Below, piece after piece: positions 1 through 12,459 of a DNA stretch of 64,000 nucleotides. The notes below the pieces were generated by a model that was not told the origin of the DNA, did no database searches, and saw only the letters and a program-made list of their open reading frames with translations. Numbering within the stretch: position 1 is the first letter of the stretch; the number at the start of each line of letters is the position of its first letter. The stretch comes from Pyrocephalus nanus (lineage: Eukaryota > Chordata > Aves > Passeriformes > Tyrannidae), in NCBI GenBank assembly GCA_038380795.1, contig CM076262.1, positions 836,121-900,120 on the forward strand, written 5' to 3'. The position numbers and the translations under genes were made by a program.

Positions 1-1740
1 TTAAACAAACGAAGGCATACAACTTTGCTAATGCAGAATGGCTAGATTTTACTGTAAATGTGGGGGCCTTTTATATACGAATTGATCTGGATGGAGTGGC
101 ATGATAGCACAGCTACATGCTCATGCTTCTAATACACAAGCTAATTTGGGCATCTGTTCATAATGCACTGTGCTGCCTACAGATACCCCAGGAGGCTTGC
201 TGCAAACCAACAACAAGCTAATGAAGACAGCGAGAGAAAAGCAGAGAGGGGGTAGGGTGGAGAATCAATCTAATCTCCTTTCTATAAACACAATATATAC
301 AAATGTTAGTTTCAATAACAGAAGTGCTCCTGAAATCTCCTGCTGAGGATAAACACTCTCAAATTTGTATTTAAATAAAAGAATGTGGGTTCTCTCGCCG
401 GTATATGTACACTGCAAGTAAAAGGATCAAATGCATAGCTCAGATGATGACAGTTCAGAACTCCTGAGCCACACGTGGCTTTTGAATATCTCAAGTGCTG
501 CTCAAGTGCAGCAGTCAGTTGTTCTTAAGAAGTGAGTGCTTGCATGGAATTTTCTTAACAAGAATATTTACTGAACAGCTATTTGTGAAAATACCTGACG
601 GCACATCAAAAATCATCAAAAAAGTTTGTATCAATGTCCAAGCTTTGAAAATACTATATAAAGTAGCATACATATAGAAAACTATTCACTTTTCTGTAAA
701 AAACCCCACATCTGGAATTCCTACTGCTAACAGCACCAGCTTGATTAGTTCTCCCAGTATCTGCAAACATTTTTGCTAACTCGCTTTTTTGAGTACCTTA
801 GCAATTACACAATATATCTTAGAACAGATCAGTAAAAGTAACTTGTGATGATGGCACCTATTTTATGTTGAGAATGGCTGCCTATCTAGAACACCAAAAC
901 TGGAATAATTTCTTCCTCTATGAAATAGCTAGTTCAGTTCTTTATATTTCTGGAACTCCTACAGAATCTTTTTATGTCTACGTCTTGTCCCTGCTGAGAG
1001 AAATTTCTTGATTTGCATTAGTTCTGAAACAAGGAATTTAAAAGTAAAAAGAAAACGAACGAAAAAGGTCTTTACAAGTAGAAAATCTAGTACACCATCG
1101 AGTCTATGCATAGATGAAACAGCTCTTCCCCAAGAATTTGCTCAGGAGTCTCCTCTACAGAGAAGGAATGTCAATATAATACTATAAGAGGCATCATGGT
1201 AGAAGCTGAGGTGGATTCAGTGCAAACAGGTATAGATTTCATGCATTCAAACAAAATATAGTAAAGGAACTAATCTGCACTCAGTTCAACCCAGTCTCAC
1301 TTTAATTCTTTAATGAAGAGCTACAGATGCAATATCAATGCACTAAAACTGCAGTGTTGAACAGGAAGTGTGGATTAAGTAGGTACTTTCCTTCATCTGG
1401 AAACAGTAACAACTTAAAAATCCAGTTAGTAGAAAGAAGTAAGTGAAAAAATTAGATTATATTTAGATGATGTTATCTGTAAGAATAACCTCTTTTAGTT
1501 AAAAGCAACTATGACTTTTATTAAGCCTAAGTGTTTCCAAAGTTCTAATAATTTCAATCTTTGTTAAGTAATTGCCTTAATTTTTAAAAGCATGATCAAG
1601 GAAAAGAGTTACTGCTATTTAACTTGAAAAAGTCTTTATGTTTCATTCGTAGCCTTTGGGGAAACAACGTCTCTGATCAAAATCAAATAAACCAACAGGG
1701 GGTTTTGTAACTTCCTGTGAGTGTTAAGTATCATAAAGAA
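1..1740. other. Unannotated AT-rich unique DNA
   Basis: No repeat family, RNA gene or supported exon is recognised here. Open frames are at most about 60 codons and have no splice or start context that separates them from chance. Confidence 0.5.
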
Positions 1741-2008
1741 TCGAGGATGAAGGACACAGCCTCAAGCTGTGCCAGAGGAAGTTCAGGTTGGACATCTCGA
1801 CGAATTTCTTCATGGAAAGGGTTGTTAAACACTGGACCAGGCTGCCCAGAGAGGTGGTGGAGTCACCATCCCTGGAGGTGTTCAGGAAACAACAGGATGC
1901 AGCAATTAGTGCTATGATCTAGTTGACAGCTTGGCGATCGATCAAAGGTTGGACTCGCTGATCTTAGCGGTCTTCTCCAAGCTAAATGATTCTATGATTC
2001 TGTGATGT
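1741..2008 (+). mobile_element. CR1 LINE, 3' end fragment
   Basis: This is a 5'-truncated CR1 non-LTR retrotransposon in sense orientation. It carries the typical end of ORF2 and 3' UTR, including the stretch 'gcccagagaggtggtggag' followed by 'tcaccatccctggaggtgtt', at about 1846-1881. It ends in the diagnostic octamer tail, 'atgattctatgattctgtga', near 1987-2006. CR1 is the dominant LINE of birds and its copies are usually 5'-truncated, as here. The reading frame is broken, so this is a dead copy. The 5' boundary is approximate. Confidence 0.9.
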
Positions 2009-5000
2009 ATTCACAGCACAAGTGCATCATCTCAGGTCTACCAAGGCCAAAAGAGCCGCAGATGCCAGATCTCATGCCCACTCTTCAGTGCATTTTGTAC
2101 CTCATTAAAGCATGAGATGATGCTCAGCAAAACCTCTAAAAACTTAGCTTAGGAGACACAAAATTCTACATTATTTTAAATCTGGAGCCATGGTGTAATT
2201 TCATATACGCCAGAAAGTTTGTTGGCTACATGTCATATCCCTACAAAGCCAGCAGAAACTGAAGGAAAAAATTAAAAGCCTCATATGATTATAGACACAG
2301 GAGCTACCTTCCAGAAAGCACTTAAATTTTTCCAGAATAATAGAACGATGATTATTTCAAAGACGGCTTTGAATACATGAGTACATTCTTACAATTTCAT
2401 GCTGACAATGTCGGAACACTGGGTATGGTCCATAGTCTAGTGACCACACATTCCCTGTTCTCCCCTTTCCCCCCCAAAAGCATTATAGCACAACATGTTT
2501 CTCTGAACTCAGTGAGCATAATTTCACAGCCTTTAACAAACTGTAAGTAGAACCATGCAAACCCAAGCTCAGAAGAACTGCTGTCTTGTGGACTGCAAAG
2601 AAAAGACAACCGCTGTGCAAGCTGAAAGCACTGCACTTCACCAACCATGAGAGGCAGCGGGAACACAGTTAGACAACAGTGCCGTCACTCAAAAACTCCC
2701 CATGTTTGTATCAAAGACTTTGGTAAATGAGTTTGGTTTCCCCTTAATATTAGCACTGTTTGCTACCTTTAAGTAATAAATAGCATTCGAGGAAGCCAAG
2801 AAAAGCAGAGCATAAATTTTCTTCACTAATACAGAAGAGACAGAACACCCTTTTTCCAAAGCAAAGTCAGGTCCATCAATTGACTATATAAGTGAAACGT
2901 TGCCCACTTTTCTTGTATTTCCTTTGGAAGAGCAAGGTTTAATTCTGTATTTGACCTGCCATCAGTGGAAGATGATTAAAAAAAAAAATCAACACATTCT
3001 GCAATTTTCAGTGCCACTGCTTTTTAACTTGTCTGGTATCATTATATTTCAGATGAGTTTTAGTCTCCTGGTAATCTGTATTTCTCAGATATTCAACCAC
3101 TTCATTATAAATTTATTTTAAGTACTTTTATTTTACCAATAAGAGTTATGTTTACTTTGACTTTAACCTTTCTATAATGTTCTCTATAGCATTTTATAAT
3201 TTAATAAATTATTCTGCTTTTGTAAGCTATGAGCCTTAATCACATTGCTTCTTACAAAGAACATTTATTAAATGTCAATTTTTGCTGCACATCAAAAATT
3301 ACCGCAATATGGCATTTTTCAGAAATGAAAGAAAAACCCTACCGACTTATTCAATAAGCAAATTGTGCAATTCAGCTAACATGAAAAATAAACCACAATT
3401 GTGAGCTTCTGAAGACTCTCTCCCAGATTGTCCAATTCTCTGAGATACAAACTCAGTATCCGAAAACCTTGAAAGACAGACAGTTTGGCAAGGTGTGGAA
3501 TTAAGTGCAGCTAAGGAAGACAGTAATTATAAATCACTAACAAATACTCTGACACGTGGGGGTTTTTTAACCTTAACTGAGTCAGGACTTTCTAGATCTA
3601 ATTTCACTGAGAGACATTTCAAATACACAGCAATACAGGTATCAGAACTAGTAAAAAAAAAAATACTTTCTCCTGCAAAAATCCTTAGAGATGGTTGAAT
3701 GCAAGTTTAAACATCCCACTCTGGCTTTAAGATGGTTTATTAGATTTAATGGTTGGAAATAACCACTGCACTTTTCAGCCTGACTTGAATAGTTGTGCCA
3801 GTAGAATTCAATGTATTTAGCCCTAAGGGGTTTCATCATTAATCTGTAATCTCCATAAAGTTAAAACTTCAAGGATATTTAATGAAATCCCACAATTACC
3901 TTAAAATGTATGACCAAATAGAAATGTAACAAGTGCATACAATTTTTTTTCTAATCAAGTCACTGAAAAATAATTAAAAAAACCCCAACTATCTGAATGT
4001 ATACTTTTAATAGTGTTTCTGTGGTACGGTGCACTTTCAGAAATGCAAGTATAGGATCTTCCTGAAAAGTCAGAATCTTCACATTCTGCTCATGCTTACT
4101 TAAGAACAGTGCCTGTTACTCCAAAATCAAGGGTGAAGAGAGTTTAGGTTCAGTTGGCAAGTGTTTATAAAAGCACAAAATAGCATGAGAAAATGCATCT
4201 GTAAAGTATAGGCAACCAATTAAGATAATAAAGATTGCTGATAAGGGGGTAATTGTTCTTGTCTTTTAGTATTAAGGAGTTTTCCAATCCTTCTTCAGCT
4301 GCAAGAACCTACAAGACTCTTTCCTGATACTCTTAAAAACAAAAACTCTATTTTATACATAAATAAAATTAGCAGAAACAGGTAAAAAAAAATTTGTGTC
4401 AGCCCAGTGTCTGCCAGCAGATCAGAAACAACACTGAAATGAGGGAACACAAATTAAGCAGATTTGCAATCTATCCACTTGGCCCCCGTCCATGCCATTA
4501 AGCCACATGCCACGTGCTTGTTTTGCACTGAACCAAGATTCAAAACTCACAGAGTTAAAGAAACAGATGCTGCCAAACTTTATTTCAGTGGGGCATGAAC
4601 AAGATTGGGAATGACGAGAAATGCAAGTCAAGGCAAAACCTGTAGCAAAGAAGAGCAAAGCCTCCTCCCAAGAGGCTGCTGCCCTGGAAGGGACCACTCC
4701 AGGGAGGACCAGCAAACAAACTGCAACTCCAGGACTCCCCTTGGCCACAGTGCAACAGTTCGTTAAGAGAGTCATCACACCATATCAGACACAGCTGACA
4801 GAATCATTACACTAATTTAAAAATGATTCATTTTCTTAAATACTGTGGGTGTTTTTTCCCTACAACTAATAGCCTCCTGGGGATCCAGATAGAGTAACGA
4901 AGGCCTCACAGGATTTATCCAGCAGTTGAAGTAAGGAAAGAACAAAGTTGTATTTTTCTCCCATGCTTGAAAAGACCTTCTGAAACAAGAATATGAAACA

Positions 5001-5169
5001 CAAGCAGAGACCTCTGTGGCTTGATTCAACTTGGCTGTTGTTCAGTTCTTGTACTCCACTAAGCAGTTTCTGATCTCAACTCCAGCTTTAGCAGCAATAC
5101 ACAGGTGTTGAAAATTCGTAAACTAGACAATCAGTACACTGCAAGATTGTTTTTAAAACTGAGTGAAAC
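2009..5169. other. Unannotated AT-rich unique DNA
   Basis: I see no recognisable element. A 118-codon minus-strand frame at 4422-4778 and a 64-codon plus frame at 4621-4815 overlap each other in opposite orientation. They show no domain, no flanking splice consensus and no repeat homology that I recognise, so they are not called as genes. Confidence 0.45.
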
Positions 5170-6323
5170 AAGCCTTACAAAGGGGAAATTGTGCCTGACA
5201 AATCTGGTGACCTTCTGTGACTGGACTACAGCATTGGTGGATAGGGGCAGAGCAATTGATGTCATCTACCTGGACTTGTGCAAAGCATTGACACTGTACC
5301 ACACAACATCCTTATCTCCAAATTGGAGGGACATGGATTTGATGGATGGGCCACTTGGTGGATAAAGAACTGGCTGGATGGCTGCATGCAAAAAATTGTG
5401 GTCGACAGTTCATTGCCTGCATGGAGACCAGTGACAAGTGGTGTCCCTCAGGAGTTGGTACTGGGGCTGATACTGTTCAACATCTTGTCAGCGACACAGA
5501 CAGTAGGACCAAGTGCACCCTCAGTACATTTACTGATGACACCAAGCTGTGTGGTGCAACAGACACGCTGGATGGTATCCAAAGGGACCTTGACAGTGTT
5601 GAAGGTGGGCCTTCGTGAACCTCATGAAGTTCAACAAAACAAAATGCAAGGTCCTAGACCTGGGTCATGGAAATACCAGACACACCTACAGGCTGGTGAA
5701 GTGACTGAGAGCAGCCCTGTGGACAAAGACTTGGAGACAAACATGAGCCAGCAGTGTGTGGTCATAGCCCAAAAAGCCGACTAAATCCTGGGCTGCATCA
5801 AAAGAAGTGTTGCCAGCAGGTCAAAAGAGGTGACTCTCCCCCTCTACTCTGGTCTCATGAGACTGTTGAAGCAAGTCCAGAGGAGGGCCACAAAGTTGCT
5901 AAGAGGACTGGAGCACATCCCCTATGAAGACAGGCTGAGAAAGTTGAGGCTGCTAAGCCTGGAGAAGACAAGCCTGAGTAGAGACCTCATGGCAACCTTC
6001 CAGTATCTGAAAGGAGCCTACAGGGAAGTCAGAGTGGGACACTTCATCAGGAACTGTAGTGATAGGACAAGGAATAATTGGTATAAAGTGAAAGAGGGGA
6101 AATTTAGGTTAGATATTAGGAAGTTTTTTACTGTGAGAGTTGTGAGACACTGGAACAGGTTGCCCAGGGAGACTGAAGATGCTCCAACCCTTACAGTCTT
6201 CAAGACCAGGCTTGATAAGGCCTTGAGCAACCTGGTCTAATGGGAGATGCCCCTGACCATGGCAGAGGGAGCTGGGACTAGATCTTTAAGGTCCATTTTA
6301 ACACCTTAATATTCTGTGATTCA
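5170..6323 (+). mobile_element. CR1 LINE, 3' half of reverse transcriptase ORF2 plus tail
   Basis: This is the longest CR1 copy in the window, about 1.15 kb in sense orientation. It covers the reverse transcriptase domain from the conserved 'IYLDLCKA' segment (about 5262-5285, motif A region) through 'SGVPQ' (about 5434-5448). The catalytic motif reads FTDDTKL at about 5529-5549, where CR1 normally has F/YADD, so the two aspartates survive but the alanine is threonine. Several frameshifts split the RT part over three frames. The C-terminal part (5830-6240) is still one open frame, ending at the natural CR1 ORF2 stop. A short 3' UTR follows, ending 'attctgtgattcaa'. It is a dead copy because of the frameshifts and missing 5' half. 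The 5' end is approximate. Confidence 0.92.
5830..6240 (+). pseudogene. CR1 ORF2 C-terminal segment, open frame within a dead CR1
   Basis: This 136-codon open frame lies in the CR1 copy at 5170-6323. It matches the C-terminal region of CR1 ORF2 downstream of the RT catalytic core. Visible landmarks are 'QRRATKLLRGLEHIPYEDRL' near residues 17-36, 'SDRTR' near residues 77-81, and 'FFTVRVVRHWNRLPRE' near residues 113-130. The stop at 6238-6240 coincides with the family's normal ORF2 end. The ATG at 5830 is only the first methionine in the frame, not a real start. No independent cellular function is implied. Confidence 0.85.
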
Positions 6324-8235
6324 ATTAAATATAGAATTCCTGGGAGCACCATACATGAAGAAACACTGTTTTGGATTTGCTTCAGCAGCAGCTTTTGATC
6401 CATACCATAATCCTAATCACTAATTAAAACAATTACAGGTGTGTAAATAATCAGTAAAACACTTAGCCTGTAATAGGTCTATTCTTCCTAACAGCAAATT
6501 GAAGGGACCAATTCAAAGAAAAAAAAGTCATTTCGCTTTGCAGGAAAGAAGCAAGAGTAGAAAGATTAGGAAAGTATTTGCACTGAAACACACAGTTAAA
6601 GTTGCAGAGGAAGAGGAAAGTAAGAGACACACTAATGCTTGCAATTTGCTTTCAACTTTCTTAAACAATTTCAACTCACTTATTAAAAATATGCTGTTTA
6701 TTAACTCTAAAATTACCATCCAAATTAAAAGGAATCCCTTTTCCACTTGATGTGCTTGAATGGTCAGCCAACAATCATTGCTGGGCTTGAACTGAAATTC
6801 ATTAGTTTCAATCAGCAGTAATGTTAATGGCTATGATAATTACACTCATTGGTGGTTTGGTTACTTGTTGTGCCAGAAAGAGATACCATTATGTGACCAA
6901 CATAATCCTACCTAATCCTTGAAGGCTTGCATATAAACCCCTGAAGTGTCACAGAAAGGAAATTATATACAAGCAAAATCAGTGAAGTGTTATGACTTTT
7001 CATATTTGTTTTCTAAAATGCATGGAAATCAGATGATTTAATGCTTTCAATCTCCAAAAAGAATTGGAGATGTCAAGTGAGCTGAAACAGAATTTCTGTG
7101 CTCAAGCACATCTTGTGGAATTTGCAGTCTTTACATTTCCACTGGATTAGACATGAGAAGAGACAAACTATAATTTTTATTTGGAAATACCCCTACCAAC
7201 ACTTCACTTTTTCTGGGAAAAAAAAACAAACTGCAGATGTACTAATTATGAAATTAGATGTGTTTAATTTCATCTGCTCTATCATTTCTATTTTATTGTT
7301 TGAATTCCTTACCTCCCTTTTGTCATTTTAAGGGCCGCAACAACTGCCAACATTGACACATAGCAAGCAACAATCAGTGAAAGGAGTGATCAAATAGTGA
7401 TGGACAAATTAGAATTAAAGATTAAACTCAAGAGATGTTTAATTTGTGCCTTTGTAAAAGCAGTGCAGTAGTACCAGGACACAGAAAGGCCCTGACATTA
7501 AGTATGAAGATTGGTTGCCATTTCAAATACTAAACTGATCAATGGAAGTATTGTAATGTAGGGCAAATACATGCCAAATCAAGACTAAAATATCATATTA
7601 ATGATTCAACCTCACAACTTGCTTTGTCCAGGTTTTGAACCTCAGGACTAGGGATTTACATTAAATATTCAGGGTTGACCTGGTTTCATCAATGTTAGTC
7701 CTACTTAAAACTTGTACATCTAGGACTGGGAAGTGGAATTAGGCGAAAGGACAATGGTTTTCTGCCTTTTCTGGTTTGGGATAGGTTTTTTTCCTTGAAT
7801 AATTCTTAAAATATATTTGATTCATTCCCAAATTATTGCAAAAGAAAAGGTCTCTGGTTTTAGCAACACTAAAGATAACCAAACTATTACAGAACAAAAA
7901 ATGGGATAATTCAGGTATATGCATTTTATCTGTAGTAAATAAGAAAGAAGCTTTCCAGTTTTGTCTCCCCCATTATTAAAAACCTCATTTAAACGTTGGA
8001 AACATATCTTTTGCAATTGAGAACATCATACTTAATTCAATTTTTTAAAATATAAATAATTAAATATAAAATAATTAAATAATTAAATATAAAATTACTA
8101 ATGAACAGGAACTGGCAATATATGCATAACAAAACTATGAATTAATCATAAAACACAACACAGGACCCATGTAGAACTACATATTCTGATTTCTAATGAA
8201 GTAGCTTGAAATAGCAGCACTAGTGGCAAAATAGC
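6324..8235. other. Unique AT-rich DNA, possibly containing conserved noncoding sequence
   Basis: No repeat or exon is recognised. The stretch about 6750-7500 is less simple in composition than its surroundings and contains many homeodomain-type TAAT/ATTA cores and TGATCAAA-like words. That is a typical look for vertebrate conserved noncoding elements, but conservation cannot be seen from one sequence. Confidence 0.3.
8041..8097. repeat. AT-rich low-complexity tract (TAATTAAATATAA-type)
   Basis: This region has irregular tandem repeats of 'aattaaatata' units made almost only of A and T. It is a simple-sequence tract with no coding potential. Confidence 0.85.
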
Positions 8236-8300
8236 CACTACTATAATTGTAGGTTGAAAGGTACCCTTAGGATCAAATCCAACCATAAAACACCTCCATT
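8236..8300 (-). mobile_element. CR1 3' end relic, degenerate
   Basis: The words 'tgtaggttgaaaggtaccct' and 'aaatccaaccataaaaca' resemble the reverse complement of the CR1 3' UTR (family form: 'ggttggaaaagacc' and 'gtccaaccat'). The octamer tail is no longer recognisable. This is an old, short, antisense fragment; the call rests on about 60 bp. Confidence 0.55.
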
Positions 8301-8330
8301 ATACTATACCATACTATACTACACTATATT
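8299..8330. repeat. (ATACT)n imperfect microsatellite
   Basis: This is an imperfect pentanucleotide repeat of units such as 'atact', 'atacc' and 'acact'. It directly abuts the antisense CR1 relic. Confidence 0.8.
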
Positions 8331-11300
8331 AGTTTTTCAGCAGACTAATTAACTCTTGCCTACTAATGACAGAAAGGTATCTAATCTTAATTGTGGTATC
8401 CAAGAGAGGTCTTTCAGGGTCACTTTGGTCTCTCTGCAAGACACTGCATTCTGCCATAAAGCCACGAATATCCCAATGTCAGGCTATGGTTCACGAGTGC
8501 AGGTTTTACTTTTCTTGTATTTCTAGTATAACTAAGATGAGATAAATAAAAACACTACCAGCTGTTGACATAGCTGTGGTGACAAAAAGAATACTCTGGC
8601 AATGACCTACAACATTTTGGACAAATGTTTCCAGTTGGGTTTGCCATGGAATTAATAAGATAAAGCTGATGTTGGGATGGATGGTGCAAACCTGCAGCTG
8701 CTACATTTTGCCTGATGTAACTGAGAAACTTAAAACTATGAAAACAAGACAGTATTCTCTTACATAATAAACATTAAAAATAAAGAATAAACAACCCACA
8801 AACAACAACAAACAAAGAAAAAACAAGAATCAATAGAAGAAAAGGGATCAAGGAATTCACCAAAGGCTTCTGATGACAATTGTGCATTATTCCCAGTAAA
8901 ACAAAAAGTAATAATGTAAACAGAAGTGCTGAGACTACTGTAGCCTGCAACAGAGAATTCACTGAAATTCCTAATCTCGTCATAAGACTCTAAAGTAGGT
9001 CACAGCAAGCTTAAAATTTGACAGAAAGCAAAGACTAAGGGGTAATAGTATGTAAATCACCTTACTTGCAAAGTTGATACTTCCCCCTCCCCCCTTGATT
9101 TTGACAAAGCCTCAAATATAAATGGATCCATTGTCTCTGCAAAGGAAGAAATATTTATGTAGACACCTTTAAAAATACATATTTAGTGACAAACCATATG
9201 CTTTTATATCATGTCTAATTGATCTAGAATTCCTTCAGTAATTATTTTTTCTTAATTAGTGATGTATGTCTGGTCAGTATTACCTTAAATGCTATGATTA
9301 GAAGGTATTAAAAAAAAACAAATACAGCATATAGCAATCCTAGTTCAAAATATACATATAATTATAAACACCTTTTTTTTTTCCAAATCATACTTCACAA
9401 CCCAGGAGTATTTAATCTAAATTTTGCACAGAAGTATTTAGAACAAAATTCAATTAAATTATGTTCTTGTGAAAAGTAAAGAGGAAAATATAAAAACCAA
9501 AATCACCAAGAATGAAAAATGTCTGCAAAGTGTCTGACTTATCTTACAAACGGTAATTGTGACTTTCAGTACTTACTATGCTTGACACTTAACACTTAGT
9601 AAGTTAAATAATTAAGTGAAATTTGTCTCTTGCCTATATTCATTGCATTACCTTGGGCATTTAGGATATCAGAACCTTGAAACAGTCTTGTTTTGTTCTT
9701 TACTCTGAGTAAAATTCTTATAAGAGGCTCCCAAATCACATTCTCAAATCTGAAAGGCATATTCTGATAGACAGCTATTGTATCTAGAGATTTTGTTTCC
9801 AGCTCAAAGTTTCAGATTTCACCTTGGGAATAAAGCATTGCACTCATGATACTATTAGTTAAAAGCAAAATGCTACTGCACCAACATCGCACTCAACATA
9901 GCATATTAATCTTATTCTAGATTATTATACAAGGGAAACAATCTAACTAACTCCTGCCAAACAGCACTTTTTTGTTCTTTTATTTCTTTACACCCTGTTT
10001 TAAAAACATTTTTCTGTAGACTTGGAGGGCTTTGACAGAAAAAGGAAAAAAAAGTCGTTATGGTAGGAAAATTATACTGGATACAATACAGTGACAAGAT
10101 GAAACCCCTGTGTTAAATATTTATGTTTTGTTCTCTAGATTTTAAGAGCTCCAGTACTATACTCACATTTATTGACAATATACAGTCATTTTTTCAAATG
10201 TCTGTAATCAAGATAGCTGTATGTAAGGAAATCTTCCAAACTTAAATCTTTCTTAAGGTGCCAGAATAGAACTTCATAACACCATGATTTTACATACATG
10301 GTAAATCAACCGCAACAGTTTAGAGTATCTGTCTATCCACGCCCAGTTTATATCACAAGTGCTTTATCCATTGCTAAGAGTTGCTGATGTATGTCAGCCA
10401 ACTGGCCTTTGGGTAGGGAGTGGGAATCAAGGATCATTAAACTTTAATGACTTCTATCTGTGAAAACCCGAGTAAGGCTATCGTAAAGGGAAAAAACTCC
10501 AATAATTTTGGTCAATTATTAATGCATATTCTTCTAAATCTTGCTCTCAAGTGGGTGGGGTGGAAAGGTTTGGAAGAAGTGGCAAAAGGAAATGGAAGAA
10601 TAGAGGAATCTGAGGAAGCTGCAGAAAGGTTCTGCAGGAGAGAGAAAGATGGAAGCTTATAAGAATGAGGCTTTCAAAGACTCCAAAGTAGGTAAAGCAA
10701 AGCAAGAACCAGAGAAATTAGAAAACTGAGGCAGGGATAAGAATAGTATTATTTCACGTGTGAGAAATGGAGCAATTAGGTGGAGAACTCTCAGAAACAT
10801 ATATATTCTTAAATATTTTTAGTATCCTTTTAATAGGACATTTACCTGGATGGGTAACTACAAACATTCAGTGCCAACCCCGACTTAATGCAAGGGCAGC
10901 GTACAGATAACCCACACTAGGCAAGTGTGGCTGAAACACTGGATGAGTCTCCCATAACCTAAGAAATTCTAAGGCTGTCATTCTGAAGTGACACACAATA
11001 ATGCTAACACAAGCCTAGCAACTCTCACACAGTTGCATTTTGATAATATCCAGACAGAAGGTTAACCACTGCCATAAAGGAAACTACAAAGAACTTTAAT
11101 TCTAAAAAGAAAGGAGAGATGCTGAATTTAGAGATGCTAACAAAAAAGCATTCTGTTTTTAGCTTCTCAGACTTCTTTCTTCAAAGGAAATCAGGAAGTG
11201 TTGATGTTGGGTTTGGGTTTTTTTTATGATGTGGTGATTTGTTCTCAGAGAAAGGAACTAAGACCAGAAGAATCATTTAATGTAAGCCATTAAACAAGAA

Positions 11301-11513
11301 GCAGATTTCTATAATTTCTCGATTACACTGACCATTACAAAGCTAAACGCCCTTTCTGACTAGCCATCAGCATCCCTTCCAATTTCAAAGCATTATTTAT
11401 GTCTCCTATTTAGGCACATGCCAAAAAAAATACAGTCAGCATTTCATATTTGACAGCTACAACCATCAGTACGAAGTGACTTTATACGAATTACTGTGCA
11501 TAAAAGCCCCAGT

Positions 11514-11531
11514 GTTGTAATTTATTACAAC
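11514..11531. other. Short perfect inverted repeat (8-bp arms)
   Basis: The arms 'gttgtaat' and 'attacaac' are separated by 2 bp. Such short hairpins are expected now and then by chance in AT-rich DNA. No function is assigned. Confidence 0.6.
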
Positions 11532-12159
11532 GAAAGCATTGCAATAAACAAAAAACTGGGGATGGAGGGCCACCACAAATGTTTGTATCTGCTGATAGTC
11601 AATGAACTTGTTAGTTTACAGTTATACTACAAAGCTAAAATTTAATAGGAAACAACATAGTGGCCAGAATTATCTGTATTTATACAAATTGATGAATTAA
11701 GAAGAGTAATTAACATTATGATGTGTCAGGGAAAGTAAAGTGTCAGGACAAGTGCAGGGAAGAAAAAAATATTTAAAAAGTAAGAAATAATGTTTCTAGA
11801 AGGAAACTAATTAGCAGCTAATTAATCACACTGCAACTACCAACCAATTTAACATCCTGAGGGGGTTTCTGACAAGGTAGAAGAGGAAAATTAAAGAAAT
11901 CCTCTGAAATAGATCTAGGGCACTATTCTAGGTCAGTATGTCGAGAGACACAGTACTGCAGAGGGCTGAGTAGCAGCGGCACTGCAGTCTCACAGCTGCC
12001 ACTGCGTGTTGCTATGGGCACAAATCCCACAAAGGACTCATCCCCAAATCCCCAAAGACTCATCTTCTGGCTGTAATAAAAGAATTATTTTGGAGAAAAA
12101 CTTACAGATTCTATGATAAATGTGAACTTTTTGTTCTTCAGCCTGAAGAAAAGTTGTAC

Positions 12160-12303
12160 CTGAGATTCTCTTCCCCATAAGCAGGAAAGTGCTTGCTAAC
12201 TCCTGTGAAGTACTGCTTTTTAGCACATCCGAGTAAACAGCCAGAGGGGACAACACTTCACTGTGTCCTACTCTAACATAAGTTGTGGGACTTGGCCATA
12301 TTC
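12160..12303 (-). CDS. Weak candidate internal exon, unidentified
   Basis: On the minus strand, a 144-bp segment is flanked upstream by an acceptor-like sequence ending 'ttgcttattttgaag'. Downstream it has a donor-like 'CAG|gtacaa'. It is open in one frame with phase 1 at both ends, so it could be spliced in without shifting the frame. It would encode 48 residues of mixed composition that I do not recognise. The in-frame opening extends beyond both boundaries (12038-12361), so the signal could be chance. It is reported only as a testable candidate. Confidence 0.15.
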
Positions 12304-12433
12304 CTTCAAAATAAGCAATTATAAAAGCAAGACAAATCAAGTAGTCTAGAAAGACAGCCAAGATAACTGTAATGTAACAGGCTCTTACATAGTTTTAGGA
12401 TGTGGGGGGAAAAAACTAATACCAACTCCCTCC

Positions 12434-12459
12434 AAAACAAACAAACAAACAAACAAAAA
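12434..12459. repeat. (CAAA)n microsatellite
   Basis: Uninterrupted 'caaa' units, followed by more A/C-rich low-complexity sequence to about 12500. Confidence 0.85.

Noticed and set aside
4422..4815. Overlapping 118-codon minus and 64-codon plus frames
   Set aside because: No domain, splice context or repeat identity. Frames of this length are expected several times in 64 kb of this composition.
8041..8330. Possible CRISPR-like or regularly spaced repeat array
   Set aside because: The repeats are AT-rich simple sequence and a pentanucleotide microsatellite without unique spacers, in a vertebrate genome.
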